This document shows, in pieces, positions 50,138-58,891 of a stretch of 64,000 nucleotides of DNA (within the stretch, counting starts at the first letter, position 1; the number at the start of each line of letters is the position of its first letter). The notes below the pieces were generated by a model that worked only from the letters and a program-made list of their open reading frames with translations, was not told the DNA's origin and did not search any database. This DNA is from Gemmatimonadota bacterium (GTDB taxonomy: Bacteria; Gemmatimonadota; Gemmatimonadetes; Gemmatimonadales; Gemmatimonadaceae). The position numbers and the translations under genes are program-made. The DNA lies in contig JAJTGR010000033.1 in NCBI GenBank assembly GCA_021299375.1, positions 62,001 to 126,000 on the forward strand, read 5' to 3'.

Positions 50138-52939
50138 ATGTCTGCCATCACGAGCGTTTTCAACGACGGCGTCGTCGCCGAGCAGTTCGAGCGGTACCGC
50201 CGCGATCCGGCCAGTGTCGACGAGACCTGGCGCCAGTACTTCCGCGTTGCCGAATCGCTGTTTGCCGGCACGGCGCCGGCCGCGGCCACGGACACTCCGG
50301 CGGCGACTGCTGCCCTGGACGTGGCGCTGCTCTCCAAGGTGGCCGCGGCGGCCTCGCTGCAGCAGGCCATTCGCATGTTCGGCCACTATGCGGTGCAGCT
50401 CGACCCCCTCGGCACGCCACCCGCCGGCGCCGACGAACTCTCGCCCGAGTTCCATGGCCTTACCGAGGCCGATCTCGCCCGGATCCCCGGCGCTGCGCTC
50501 GGCGACGAGCGCTTCGCCACCGCGCGCGACGTGATCGCGCGCAAGCGGGCCGTGTACTCGAACAACGTGGGCTTCGAGGTGTGGCACCTCGAGGTGAACG
50601 AGGAGCGGAACTGGTTCCGGCACGCCTTCCGCGACGGCATCCTCACGCGTCCGCTCACCGCCGACGAGAAGAAGCAGGTGCTCACGCGCCTCAACGAGGT
50701 CGATGGCCTCGAACGGTTCCTTGGCCGCGCCTATCAGGGCTACAAGCGATTCTCCATCGAGGGCACCGACACACTGGTGCCGATGCTCGATGCCATGATC
50801 GAGGCGCTGGGGCGCGAGGGCGCGAAGGAAGTCGTGATCGGCATGGCACACCGCGGCCGCCTCAACGTGCTGACGAACGTGATGGGCAAGCCGTTCGAAA
50901 CGCTCTTCGCCGAGTTCGAGGGGCACCACGACGCTGCCGACGCCAATGCCACCGGCGACGTGAAGTACCACATGGGCTTCAACGGGGCCCGCCTCGTGGA
51001 TGGCCGCGAGGTCAGGCTCCGGCTCATGCCCAACCCGTCGCACCTCGAAGTGGTGAACCCCGTCATCGAGGGCGTGGTGCGGGCCCTGCAGCGCGAGCCG
51101 GGCAAGCCCGGCGCACGCAACGAGCACACGGTGGTGCCGGTCGCCATCCACGGAGACGCCGCCTTCCCGGGCGAAGGCATCGTGGCCGAAACGCTGAACA
51201 TCTCGCATCTCAACGCGTATCGCACCGGCGGCACGATTCACCTCATCGTGAACAACCAGGTGGGCTTCACCACCGACCCGCACGATGCGCGCTCCACCTA
51301 CTACGCGTCGGATCTCGCCAAGGGCTTCGAGATCCCCATCTTCCACGTCAATGCCGACGACGCCGAGGCGTGCATCATTGCCATGCGCCTGGCGTGTGCA
51401 TACCGCGCGACCTTCAAGAAGGACGTGCTCATCGACCTCGTGGGCTATCGCCGCCACGGCCACAACGAAGGCGACGAGCCGATGTACACGCAGCCCACGC
51501 GCACGGCACTCATCCGGCAGCACCCCACGGTGCCGCAGGTGTGGGCCGCGCGGCTTGTCCGCGAAGGGCTCATGACGGCCGACGAGGCGGCCGCGGTGGA
51601 GCGCACGGTGTCGCAGCGATACGCCGACATCCATGCGCGCTTCAAGCAGTCGCTGCTGGCGCGCGAGAAGCATGCGCCGTGGCCGGCGGAACCGGCGCCC
51701 GCCGTACGTACGGTGGCCACGCAGTTGCCCGCCGAACGGCTGCAGTTCGTGAACGAGTCGCTGCTGCAGTGGCCACGTGACTTCACGCCCAACCCGCGCC
51801 TCGCCAAGCAGCTCGAGCGGCGCCGTGAGGCCATGGGCGAGCAGGGCGGTATCGAGTGGGGGCATGCCGAAGCGCTGGCGTTCGGGTCGCTGCTGCTGGA
51901 CGGCTGGTCGGTGCGCCTCACCGGGCAGGATGCCGAGCGTGGCACCTTCTCGCACCGTCACTCGGTACTCAGCGACGTGAACACGGGGCGCAAGTACGCG
52001 CCGCTCGCCAACCTTCCCGGCACCAAGGGCGCCTTCGAGGTCTACAACTCGGCACTGTCCGAAACGGCCATCCTGGCGTTCGAGTACGGCTACAGCGTGG
52101 TCGCCACCGACACGCTCACGCTGTGGGAAGCGCAGTTCGGCGATTTCGTGAACGTCGCGCAGCCGATCATCGACCAGTTCATCGTGGCCGACCGGGCCAA
52201 GTGGGGCCAGGACAGCGGGCTGGTGATGCTGCTGCCGCACGGCTACGAGGGGCAGGGGCCGGAGCACTCCAGTGCCCGCCTCGAGCGGTTTCTGCAGATG
52301 TGCGCCGAGGGGAACATGACGGTGGCGTACTGCAGCACGCCGGCGCAGTACTTCCATCTCCTGCGGCGGCAGGCCCTGCGCACGAGCCGCCGTCCACTCA
52401 TCTGCATGCAGCCCAAGTCGCTGCTGCGCCTGCCCCAGGCGGCGTCGAGGCTGGATGATCTCGTGCACGGCGGTTTTCAGGCAGCCATCGACGACCCGGT
52501 CGCGTCGCGGTACCGCGACGACGTGCGCCGGCTGGTGTTCTGCACCGGCAAGCTGTACTACGATCTCGCGCTGGCCCCCACGCGGAATCCGCAGGTGGCG
52601 CTGGTGCGTGTGGAAGAGCTCTATCCGTGGCCGCATGAGGAGATCCAGCGCATCATGGACCTGTACCCGGCCATCGAGCAGGTGGTGTGGGCGCAGGAAG
52701 AGCCCAAGAACCAGGGTGCGTGGACCTATGTGCAGCCGCGGTTGCGGGTGTCGGCCGGTGCGGCGGTGGGCGTGCGCTATATGGGGCGCCCCGAGCGGGC
52801 CAGCCCGGCCGAAGGCTTTGCCGATGCGCACCAGGCCGAGCAGGCGCGCATCATCGCCGCCGTCATGGATGTCGACTCGGCCCCCACGCCACTTAGCGTG
52901 ATGGCGCAGCCGGGGGCCCCGTGGAGCGAGCGGCCGTGA
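50138..52939 (+). CDS. sucA: 2-oxoglutarate dehydrogenase E1 component
   Basis: This 933-residue enzyme has the SucA layout: a short N-terminal E2-binding segment (VVAEQFERYRRDPASVDETW), the thiamin-binding half with GMAHRGRLNVLTNVMGKP, FHMGFNG-like YHMGFNGARL and HGDAAFPGEGIVAETLN, then a C-terminal transketolase-like half with LPHGYEGQGPEHSSARLERF and EELYPWPHEEI. It decarboxylates 2-oxoglutarate in the TCA cycle, using TPP. It stands without sucB (E2) or lpd (E3), so those subunits must be elsewhere. The last 4 bases overlap the PIG-L gene. Confidence 0.95.
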   Translation: MSAITSVFNDGVVAEQFERYRRDPASVDETWRQYFRVAESLFAGTAPAAATDTPAATAALDVALLSKVAAAASLQQAIRMFGHYAVQLDPLGTPPAGADELSPEFHGLTEADLARIPGAALGDERFATARDVIARKRAVYSNNVGFEVWHLEVNEERNWFRHAFRDGILTRPLTADEKKQVLTRLNEVDGLERFLGRAYQGYKRFSIEGTDTLVPMLDAMIEALGREGAKEVVIGMAHRGRLNVLTNVMGKPFETLFAEFEGHHDAADANATGDVKYHMGFNGARLVDGREVRLRLMPNPSHLEVVNPVIEGVVRALQREPGKPGARNEHTVVPVAIHGDAAFPGEGIVAETLNISHLNAYRTGGTIHLIVNNQVGFTTDPHDARSTYYASDLAKGFEIPIFHVNADDAEACIIAMRLACAYRATFKKDVLIDLVGYRRHGHNEGDEPMYTQPTRTALIRQHPTVPQVWAARLVREGLMTADEAAAVERTVSQRYADIHARFKQSLLAREKHAPWPAEPAPAVRTVATQLPAERLQFVNESLLQWPRDFTPNPRLAKQLERRREAMGEQGGIEWGHAEALAFGSLLLDGWSVRLTGQDAERGTFSHRHSVLSDVNTGRKYAPLANLPGTKGAFEVYNSALSETAILAFEYGYSVVATDTLTLWEAQFGDFVNVAQPIIDQFIVADRAKWGQDSGLVMLLPHGYEGQGPEHSSARLERFLQMCAEGNMTVAYCSTPAQYFHLLRRQALRTSRRPLICMQPKSLLRLPQAASRLDDLVHGGFQAAIDDPVASRYRDDVRRLVFCTGKLYYDLALAPTRNPQVALVRVEELYPWPHEEIQRIMDLYPAIEQVVWAQEEPKNQGAWTYVQPRLRVSAGAAVGVRYMGRPERASPAEGFADAHQAEQARIIAAVMDVDSAPTPLSVMAQPGAPWSERP

Positions 52940-55608
52940 CACGAGGCGCAGGGTCAACCTGGTGGGTGCTGAGCGCCGCGACTCTGGTCGCGGCGCTCGT
53001 CGCTCGTGCCCATGTTGCGGTGGCGCAGGTTGCCCCGGAACGTGGCGCGGCGGCACTGGGCTCCACGCTGGCGGGCATTGGCACCACGGGGCGCGTGCTC
53101 ACGGTGGCCGCGCACCCCGACGATGAGGACACCCCCATCATCGCGTGGCTGGCGCGTGGCCGGCATGTGGAGACGGCGTACCTCTCGCTCACGCGCGGCG
53201 ACGGCGGGCAGAACCTCATCGGCAACGAGCTCGGCGAGGCGCTGGGCGCTATCCGCACGCAGGAGCTGCTGTCGGCGCGGCGCATCGATGGCGGCACGCA
53301 GTACTTCACGCGCGCCTACGACTTCGGCTTCAGCAAGCACGCCGAGGAGACGTACACGCACTGGCCCAAGGATTCGATTCTGGGCGATGTGGTGCGGGTG
53401 GTGCGCGCGTTTCGCCCGCATGTGATGGTGGCGTTCTTCAGCGGCACGCCGCGCGACGGGCATGGGCATCATCAGGTGAGTGGGCTGCTCGCGCGCGAGG
53501 CGTACGACCTGGCCGGCGACACGGTGCGTTTTCCCGTAAAGGACTTCGGGCTCCCGTGGACGCCGCTCAAGTTCTACCGCAGCGCGCGGCAGGCGCCTGA
53601 CAGCGCCACGCTTCGCGTGAACACGGGTGAACACAACGCCCTGCTGGGCCGCAGCTGGTACGAGATTGCCGCTGAAAGCCGGTCGCAGCACAAGAGTCAG
53701 GGGTTCGGCGTGCTCCAGCGAAAGGGTGTGATCTGGGGGTATCTCGCGCGTGAAGCGGCGCGCCGCGGGCCGGCCGATCCGCGGGCCGAGCGGTCGCTGT
53801 TCGACGGTGTGGACACCACGTGGGCGGCGTTGCGCTCTGCGGTCCCGGCACCTGCGCAGGCGGCGCTGGATTCAGCGCTCACTGCGGTAGCAGCAGCGCG
53901 GGCGATGTATCGCGCCGAGGACCCGGCGCCGGTGGTGCCACGGCTCGCCGACGCGTTGCGGCACGTTCGCGCCGCGCGCAGCGTCTGGCGCAACGGCCCG
54001 GGGCTGTTGATTGCCGGACGCCCCGGGGCGCCGTCGTCGCTCTCGCGCCGGTCGCCCGACGAAGCGCCGCCGGCGGTGTGGGACGCGCTCACCACGACCA
54101 TCGAACGCACCGAGCAGGCGCTGGTGCTCGCCGCCGGCGTGGTGGTGGAGGCCACGGCACCGCGGGCCACGTTCCCGGTGCGCGAGTCGGTGAAGGTGGC
54201 GGTGAACGATTCGCTGCCGGTGACGGTCACGGTGTTCAATCGTGGTGCGGCGCCGGTGCGACTCCGCAATGCGTCGGTGGCCGGGTTGGGGCTGCGCCCC
54301 GGCGAGACGGGCGACCTGACCATCGCCCCCGACAGCGCGGCGGTGCTCAATCGCTGGGCGGTAGCGTATGCGTCCAACTCGCCGTGGTGGCGCGCCTATG
54401 GCCGCAAGCAGCAGGACTGGTTCCAGGCGCCTATCGATGCGCGCAACGAGGCACAACAGCAGGCGCAGCGGGCCACGCTGGTGGAGGCGCGACTCGAGAT
54501 CGCGGGGCAGTCGGTCTCGGTGAGTGCGCCCGTGGTGTATCGCTACGCCGACCCGATCAAGGGCGACCAGCAGGTTCCGGTGAGCGCGGTGCCCGGCATC
54601 ACGGTGAATCTGGCGAGTGCCATGGAATACATCCGTGCCGGTGTCCCGGTGGAGCGACTGGTGCCGGTGCGGCTGCAGTCGAGCTATCCGCACGAGGCCA
54701 AGGTCACCGTGCGGCTGGAGCTCCCCGAGGGGCTCAAGGCCGACAGCACCGAGCGGGAACGCACGCTGGGCCCCGATGGCAGCGCCATCGTGACGTTCCG
54801 CGTGCGCGGTGTGGTGAAGGAAGGCCAGCTGCAGCTGGTGGCGATGGCGCTGCATGACGGCACCATGAGCACCAACGGGTCGTATCTCATCAGCTACGAT
54901 CACATCGCCTCCATGCGTCTGTACGGCGGGTCGGGGATGTACCTGTCGGCGGTGAAGGTGGCGCTGCCGCCGCGGGCCCGGGTGGGCTACATCAAGGGCG
55001 TGGGGGACACCGGTCTCGAGGCGCTTGAGCAGCTGGACATCGCGGTCGAGAAGATCGAACCGGCGATGCTGAGTGCCACTGATCTGTCGCGCTTCACGAC
55101 CATCGTGGTGGGGCCGCGCGCGTATGAGTCGAGCGAGGTGCTGGTGCGGCAGAATGCGCGCCTGCTGGACTATGCCAATCGCGGCGGGACGCTGGTGGTG
55201 CAATACGGCGCGCAGAACATGAACGCGCTGGCCAGTGTGTTGCCGTATCCGCTGCAGTGGGCGCCGCGGGCGGCGCGCGTGACGATGGAAGACGCACCGG
55301 TCACCGTGCTGCGGCCGACGCATCCGCTGCTCACGACGCCCAATCGCATCGGCGCCACCGACTGGGCGGGGTGGGTGCAGGAGCGGTCGACATACATGCC
55401 GAGTGTGATCGACAAACGCTACACATCACTGCTGCGCATGAACGATCCGGAGGAGCCGGCGAACGACGGCGCGCTGCTCGTGGCCCCGGTGGGGAAGGGG
55501 CGGTACGTGTACGTCACGCTGGCCTTGTTCAGACAACTGCCGGCGGGGGTGCCGGGGGCGGCGCGCCTGCTGGCGAACTTGGTATCGGGGGTGCCGGTGG
55601 TGCAGTGA
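52936..55608 (+). CDS. Secreted PIG-L family deacetylase with C-terminal GATase-like domain
   Basis: This 890-residue protein has a signal peptide ending near AVAQV (about residue 30). The LmbE/PIG-L N-acetylglucosaminyl deacetylase domain follows, with the zinc motif AHPDDE (59-64) and a later HGHHQVSG near 175. Residues ~400-600 form beta-sandwich domains. The last ~250 residues (GVGDTGLEALEQLDIAVEKIE in part as GDTGLEALEQLDIAV, and GGTLVVQYGAQNM) resemble a class I glutamine-amidotransferase-like fold without an evident nucleophile. I prefer the GTG at 52936, which overlaps the sucA stop. It is probably periplasmic and acts on an acetylated sugar or glycan. Confidence 0.88.
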   Translation: MTRGAGSTWWVLSAATLVAALVARAHVAVAQVAPERGAAALGSTLAGIGTTGRVLTVAAHPDDEDTPIIAWLARGRHVETAYLSLTRGDGGQNLIGNELGEALGAIRTQELLSARRIDGGTQYFTRAYDFGFSKHAEETYTHWPKDSILGDVVRVVRAFRPHVMVAFFSGTPRDGHGHHQVSGLLAREAYDLAGDTVRFPVKDFGLPWTPLKFYRSARQAPDSATLRVNTGEHNALLGRSWYEIAAESRSQHKSQGFGVLQRKGVIWGYLAREAARRGPADPRAERSLFDGVDTTWAALRSAVPAPAQAALDSALTAVAAARAMYRAEDPAPVVPRLADALRHVRAARSVWRNGPGLLIAGRPGAPSSLSRRSPDEAPPAVWDALTTTIERTEQALVLAAGVVVEATAPRATFPVRESVKVAVNDSLPVTVTVFNRGAAPVRLRNASVAGLGLRPGETGDLTIAPDSAAVLNRWAVAYASNSPWWRAYGRKQQDWFQAPIDARNEAQQQAQRATLVEARLEIAGQSVSVSAPVVYRYADPIKGDQQVPVSAVPGITVNLASAMEYIRAGVPVERLVPVRLQSSYPHEAKVTVRLELPEGLKADSTERERTLGPDGSAIVTFRVRGVVKEGQLQLVAMALHDGTMSTNGSYLISYDHIASMRLYGGSGMYLSAVKVALPPRARVGYIKGVGDTGLEALEQLDIAVEKIEPAMLSATDLSRFTTIVVGPRAYESSEVLVRQNARLLDYANRGGTLVVQYGAQNMNALASVLPYPLQWAPRAARVTMEDAPVTVLRPTHPLLTTPNRIGATDWAGWVQERSTYMPSVIDKRYTSLLRMNDPEEPANDGALLVAPVGKGRYVYVTLALFRQLPAGVPGAARLLANLVSGVPVVQ

Positions 55609-55700
55609 ACGGCTACTGCGGGTGGAGTTGACCTGCTACTGCGGTTTTGGACTGCTATTGCAGTTATGGGCCTTCACTGCGGTTTGGGAACACGGCGGTT
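55609..55700 (+). repeat. Degenerate ~20-bp tandem repeat, left edge of lower-GC island
   Basis: About four units follow the PIG-L stop, for example CTGCTACTGCGGTTTTGGA, CTGCTATTGCAGTTATGGG and CTTCACTGCGGTTTGGGAA. The shared form is close to CTGCNNCTGCGGTTNGGGA. A second block of the same family and orientation lies at 63571-63670, on the other side of the island. It is not a CRISPR: units are adjacent, with no spacers. Confidence 0.6.
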
Positions 55701-56268
55701 GGGGTGGATATGGTGGGCCCTGGACCGGCGTTGCCGGTCGGGGCCAGAGCCCTCCCTCGTGACTCGCCTTCTACTCCCGGCATCGCGCTTTGTCCCACCT
55801 TCCTCTCCTGCTTGCGGTTTTTCACACTACGCGAAATCACCGCCTCGGAAGCAGGCGTCCCAACTACGAACTCACGGTGCGGCGGATCCGGGAACAGTCC
55901 TGCTTGCCATGAGTCATCGACGCCACGGCGACCTGTGCAGTGATGCTTAGAAACTGGGCAGCACTACGTGACCGGCAACACATCTGAGCCTGCAATTTAC
56001 GATCGAGCGACCCGAGGGCTCTTGCGGAACGGCAACCGAGAGCAAACTCTTTGCTGGGAGGTCACTGCAACAGTGGGGGTGTTGTGCACGCGCCGTTGCT
56101 CCAGGGACGAAGCGGTTTGGTCGCCAAATGGTCGGCCCCCGCTGCTCACGGCAGCAGTAGCTGACCGCGTTGTGTCGGTGAACCGTCCGATGGAGTGCGC
56201 AGCACTCGAGCTGTGACCTTCAGGACTACGGCTGATTCGAAGGTACTCGGATCGACAAGGAGGTACTT
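55701..56268. other. Gene-poor stretch before the thioredoxin gene
   Basis: No frame here has convincing coding character. The longest, 55968-56216 on the plus strand, encodes 82 residues with no recognisable family and no ribosome site. The sequence is visibly lower in GC than the core genome and may be remnant or regulatory DNA. An AAGGAGG at its right end belongs to the following gene. Confidence 0.5.
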
Positions 56269-56889
56269 GTGCCTGTGTCAACACAACGCCTTCGCGAAAT
56301 CGTGCGCTCATTGCCCATGTTTGGCGCCGTCTTCCTCGTGCTCGTGTTGGGCATGCAGGTCCACGAGCTGAGGAAGTACAAGAGCGAGGTTACGCGCGTA
56401 AAGGCGTTCCCGCGAGCGGGCCAGTGGATGCCGGCCGTGGATCTTGTCTCCACATCCGGCGACTCCGTAACAATCGGCGAGACGGATATCGGACGGGCGC
56501 AGATCCTCATCGCATTCAATACAACCTGCGAGTTCTGCCGAGAAACGATTCCCGTTTGGCAACGCGTGACGGATTCGCTTTCCCGCGACGCGCGAGGGCG
56601 TTTCGATGTTGTGTGGATTTCCGGCAGTTCGTGGGAGGCCACCAGAAGCTACATGGCACGCCATTCCATCCGTGCGACCGTCGCGAAAATGCCGTCCGAA
56701 AAGATGTTGCGCGTCTATCAAATTCGGGGCGTGCCGCTGACCATCGTGTTGGATCGATGGGGACGCGTTGCGTACTTCCATGCGTCGAAGTTCGCAAAGC
56801 AGGCTGACGTCGATTCATTGTTCGCCGCTGCATACCAAGCAGCGGCCGCAGATTCAACTCTGAACTCCGTGGCAAGCCTCGATCCATGA
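56269..56889 (+). CDS. Membrane-anchored TlpA/thioredoxin-like disulphide protein
   Basis: This 206-residue protein has an N-terminal membrane helix (about 13-30, MFGAVFLVLVLGMQV) and a periplasmic thioredoxin fold. The active site is C87-E-F-C90 in AFNTTCEFCRETIPVW, and the cis-Pro loop is RGVPLTIVLDRWG near 153. Such proteins reduce or isomerise disulphides or drive thiol redox at the cell surface. The start is GTG with GGAGG five bases before it. Its stop overlaps the ATG of the DUF4876-like lipoprotein gene, and an eight-Cys secreted peptide is encoded just beyond, so that peptide may be its client (inference). GC is about 58% in sampled lines here against about 70% in core genes. Confidence 0.85.
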   Translation: MPVSTQRLREIVRSLPMFGAVFLVLVLGMQVHELRKYKSEVTRVKAFPRAGQWMPAVDLVSTSGDSVTIGETDIGRAQILIAFNTTCEFCRETIPVWQRVTDSLSRDARGRFDVVWISGSSWEATRSYMARHSIRATVAKMPSEKMLRVYQIRGVPLTIVLDRWGRVAYFHASKFAKQADVDSLFAAAYQAAAADSTLNSVASLDP

Positions 56890-58376
56890 CGCTACCAAGT
56901 CTTTCTCGCGCGCACTTCACCGGCTTCGCGTCGTTCCGGCGTACTCTCGCTCAGGTCGTAGCGGGCGAAGCGAGCGCCTCAATGATCGCGCGTAACCTGC
57001 ACGGCACGCTTCACCACGTCGCCAGCACGAAGGTCTTGGCACGGGTACTGCGCTCCGGCATGCCGGTGCTGTTGCTGGCCTGCGGCGGCGCCGGTGTGAG
57101 CGATGGCGCCAATCCGGGCGAGACACCCACGGGCCCCCCGACAACCGGCACGGTCCAGCGAACGAGCCTGAGCGTTCGCGTGCAGATCGATCCGGCCGAC
57201 GCCGCCCTCGCCAACGCGGCTGGCGTTGGCGTGGCCGGGTTGACGGTCCGGTTGACGCGGGCCGGTGATCAGACGGCCCCCCGCACGGCTGTCACTGATG
57301 CAAGCGGCGCCGTGCAATTCGATGCACTGCTCGACGGAATGTATACCGCGAGTGTTGAGCGCACGCTCACGCCCGGGGAGCTTGACCGTCTGCCACCAAA
57401 CGACCGTGATGCCGGCATCTTCGCAGGGGGCAGCACCGTTCCCGTATCACCACCGGCGACGCCGAGTACGGTCGTCTCCCTCGTGGCCGCCCGGCGCGGG
57501 TCTGTGGTGATTTCTGAGGTATTCGACTTTACCGGTACGGGTCCCGTCTACAACTGGGCGCACTACGTAGAGTTGTACAACAACAGCGACACCACGGTCT
57601 ATCTAGACGGGATGTTGCTCGCCTTTACGTCAACGAATCTTCACACCGCCGGCTTTGCGCCCTGTAACGACGCCAGCTTCGCGCCGTATCGGGCAGACCC
57701 GAACAATATCTGGGCTGAAAGTGGCATTCGGTTTCCGGGGGGCGGTCGCGACCACCCGGTACTTCCTGGGCAAGCTCTTGTCTATGCGCAGGATGCCTTG
57801 GACCATTCGCTTGCAGCTGGGTCCGGCAGTTACCCGAATCTCGCCGGCGCGCAATTCGAGCATGTCGGCACCCCAGCGGATACCGACAACCCTATCTCAG
57901 CCAACGTGCTGCCAATCTTTGCGACCGGTACTGGCGCCGGTGGTCGCGGGTTACGCGTGACTGTCCCGACCAGTATCGCGCTCGTCAAAGCACCGGGGTA
58001 TAGCCCGCTCGACACCGTGGCGTTGCTGCCAGTGACTCCAACGCCAATTGGTGGCCTACCACGTTCCCCGCGAACGTTTTGGCGCGTTCCACGCCGCGAC
58101 ATCATCGATCTCGTGTCGTTGGACTATTCAGCGGCGCACAAGGCGTACCTGGCCACCACGACCTTTCGTTATGTCGTCTGTCAGCCGTGGTTGCCATCGA
58201 TCTTCGAGCAGGCGGAGGCAGAAATTGCCGACTATCGGTTCCCTGGGGGAATGCGCCGACGGTCGCTTGGTGTGAGCGCCACTGGGCGCGAAATCCTGAT
58301 GCGCACCCGTACCAGTGCGAGAGATTGGGAAAGAACCTCCGATCTGCTGCGACGTTCACTGAATCGAGAACGGTAG
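56886..58376 (+). CDS. DUF4876-like surface lipoprotein
   Basis: From the ATG at 56886 the product has 496 residues. The lipobox VLLLAC gives a modified C66; this is deep for a signal peptide, so the true start may be the Met at 56982. After a Pro/Thr linker comes a beta-sandwich repeat (TVRLTRAGDQ...DASGAVQFDALLDGMYTASV), and then a domain like DUF4876/lamin-tail: VVISEVFDFTGTGP, YVELYNNSDTTVYLDGML and FPGGGRDHPVLPGQALVYAQ (read as VLPGQALVYAQ). Relatives occur beside TonB receptors in Bacteroidetes-type genomes. It is likely an outer-membrane-exposed partner of the barrel proteins encoded downstream. No function is established. Confidence 0.75.
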   Translation: MTLPSLSRAHFTGFASFRRTLAQVVAGEASASMIARNLHGTLHHVASTKVLARVLRSGMPVLLLACGGAGVSDGANPGETPTGPPTTGTVQRTSLSVRVQIDPADAALANAAGVGVAGLTVRLTRAGDQTAPRTAVTDASGAVQFDALLDGMYTASVERTLTPGELDRLPPNDRDAGIFAGGSTVPVSPPATPSTVVSLVAARRGSVVISEVFDFTGTGPVYNWAHYVELYNNSDTTVYLDGMLLAFTSTNLHTAGFAPCNDASFAPYRADPNNIWAESGIRFPGGGRDHPVLPGQALVYAQDALDHSLAAGSGSYPNLAGAQFEHVGTPADTDNPISANVLPIFATGTGAGGRGLRVTVPTSIALVKAPGYSPLDTVALLPVTPTPIGGLPRSPRTFWRVPRRDIIDLVSLDYSAAHKAYLATTTFRYVVCQPWLPSIFEQAEAEIADYRFPGGMRRRSLGVSATGREILMRTRTSARDWERTSDLLRRSLNRER

Positions 58377-58482
58377 CGAGCAGGGGAGGAACGAACACCG
58401 CCTGGCGAGTAGCATCAGTGCGATACGCGGGCATCGTCGAGAGTCGCGATGCGGAGATTAACACCGATCAACGGAGAACCAC

Positions 58483-58743
58483 ATGTCAAAGGTCAACGAG
58501 GGACTAAGGCTCGTGGCACTCGCAGGGGCACTTCTCTTCGGTGGTGTCCAAGCCGCCCAAGGCGGTGTCCCGTTTCGGAAAGCAGATTGTCCGCCCAACA
58601 ACTCGAATTGGTGCGCGACATCTCGCGGCGGACTAGCCAACTGCATCGCTTGTTGCAACGGTGCGACGAATTCAGTCTGTTCGTTCTTCGACGAAGACTC
58701 ACCCACTCCGCCCTTCAGTCAAGGGTGCATTTGCGGGGGATGA
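58483..58743 (+). CDS. Small secreted eight-cysteine peptide
   Basis: This 86-residue precursor has a clear signal peptide (about 1-27: RLVALAGALLFGGVQAAQG) and a mature part of about 59 residues with eight cysteines spaced C-x7-C-x9-C-x2-CC-x7-C-x15-C-x-C, ending in GG. GGAG stands six bases before the ATG. No domain family is recognised. The even number and tight spacing of Cys suggest four disulphides and a stable extracellular fold. It lies in line after the TlpA-like and lipoprotein genes and opposite the TonB and barrel genes. Secreted Cys-rich peptides encoded beside TonB systems occur in Bacteroidetes (NVEALA-type), but I cannot assign this one to that family. Confidence 0.75.
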   Translation: MSKVNEGLRLVALAGALLFGGVQAAQGGVPFRKADCPPNNSNWCATSRGGLANCIACCNGATNSVCSFFDEDSPTPPFSQGCICGG

Positions 58744-58891
58744 CGATAGGGTAGTCTCGACTGGTTCGCTTCGGCGGTTCGTTGAGACGAGCAACGAGGG
58801 CGTGGCATTGTCGGGGGGACAACCCACGAGGCCGCGCCCTCTATCCTTCTCCCTTGGAAGATCGTGAGGGTGCGAAAAGATCTTGGGTAGC

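Noticed and set aside
50123-53056. 977-codon minus-strand frame opposite sucA
   Set aside because: The plus-strand SucA is unambiguous; the antisense product has no recognisable motif.
55609-55700. Possible CRISPR array
   Set aside because: The ~20-bp units adjoin each other and are degenerate, with no spacers and no cas genes nearby.
55968-56216. 82-codon plus-strand frame in the gene-poor stretch
   Set aside because: No ribosome site, no family, and mixed composition; too weak to call a gene.
58483-58743. Eight-Cys peptide as a lanthipeptide or bacteriocin precursor
   Set aside because: It has a Sec-type signal peptide, not a double-glycine leader, and no modification or immunity genes lie nearby.
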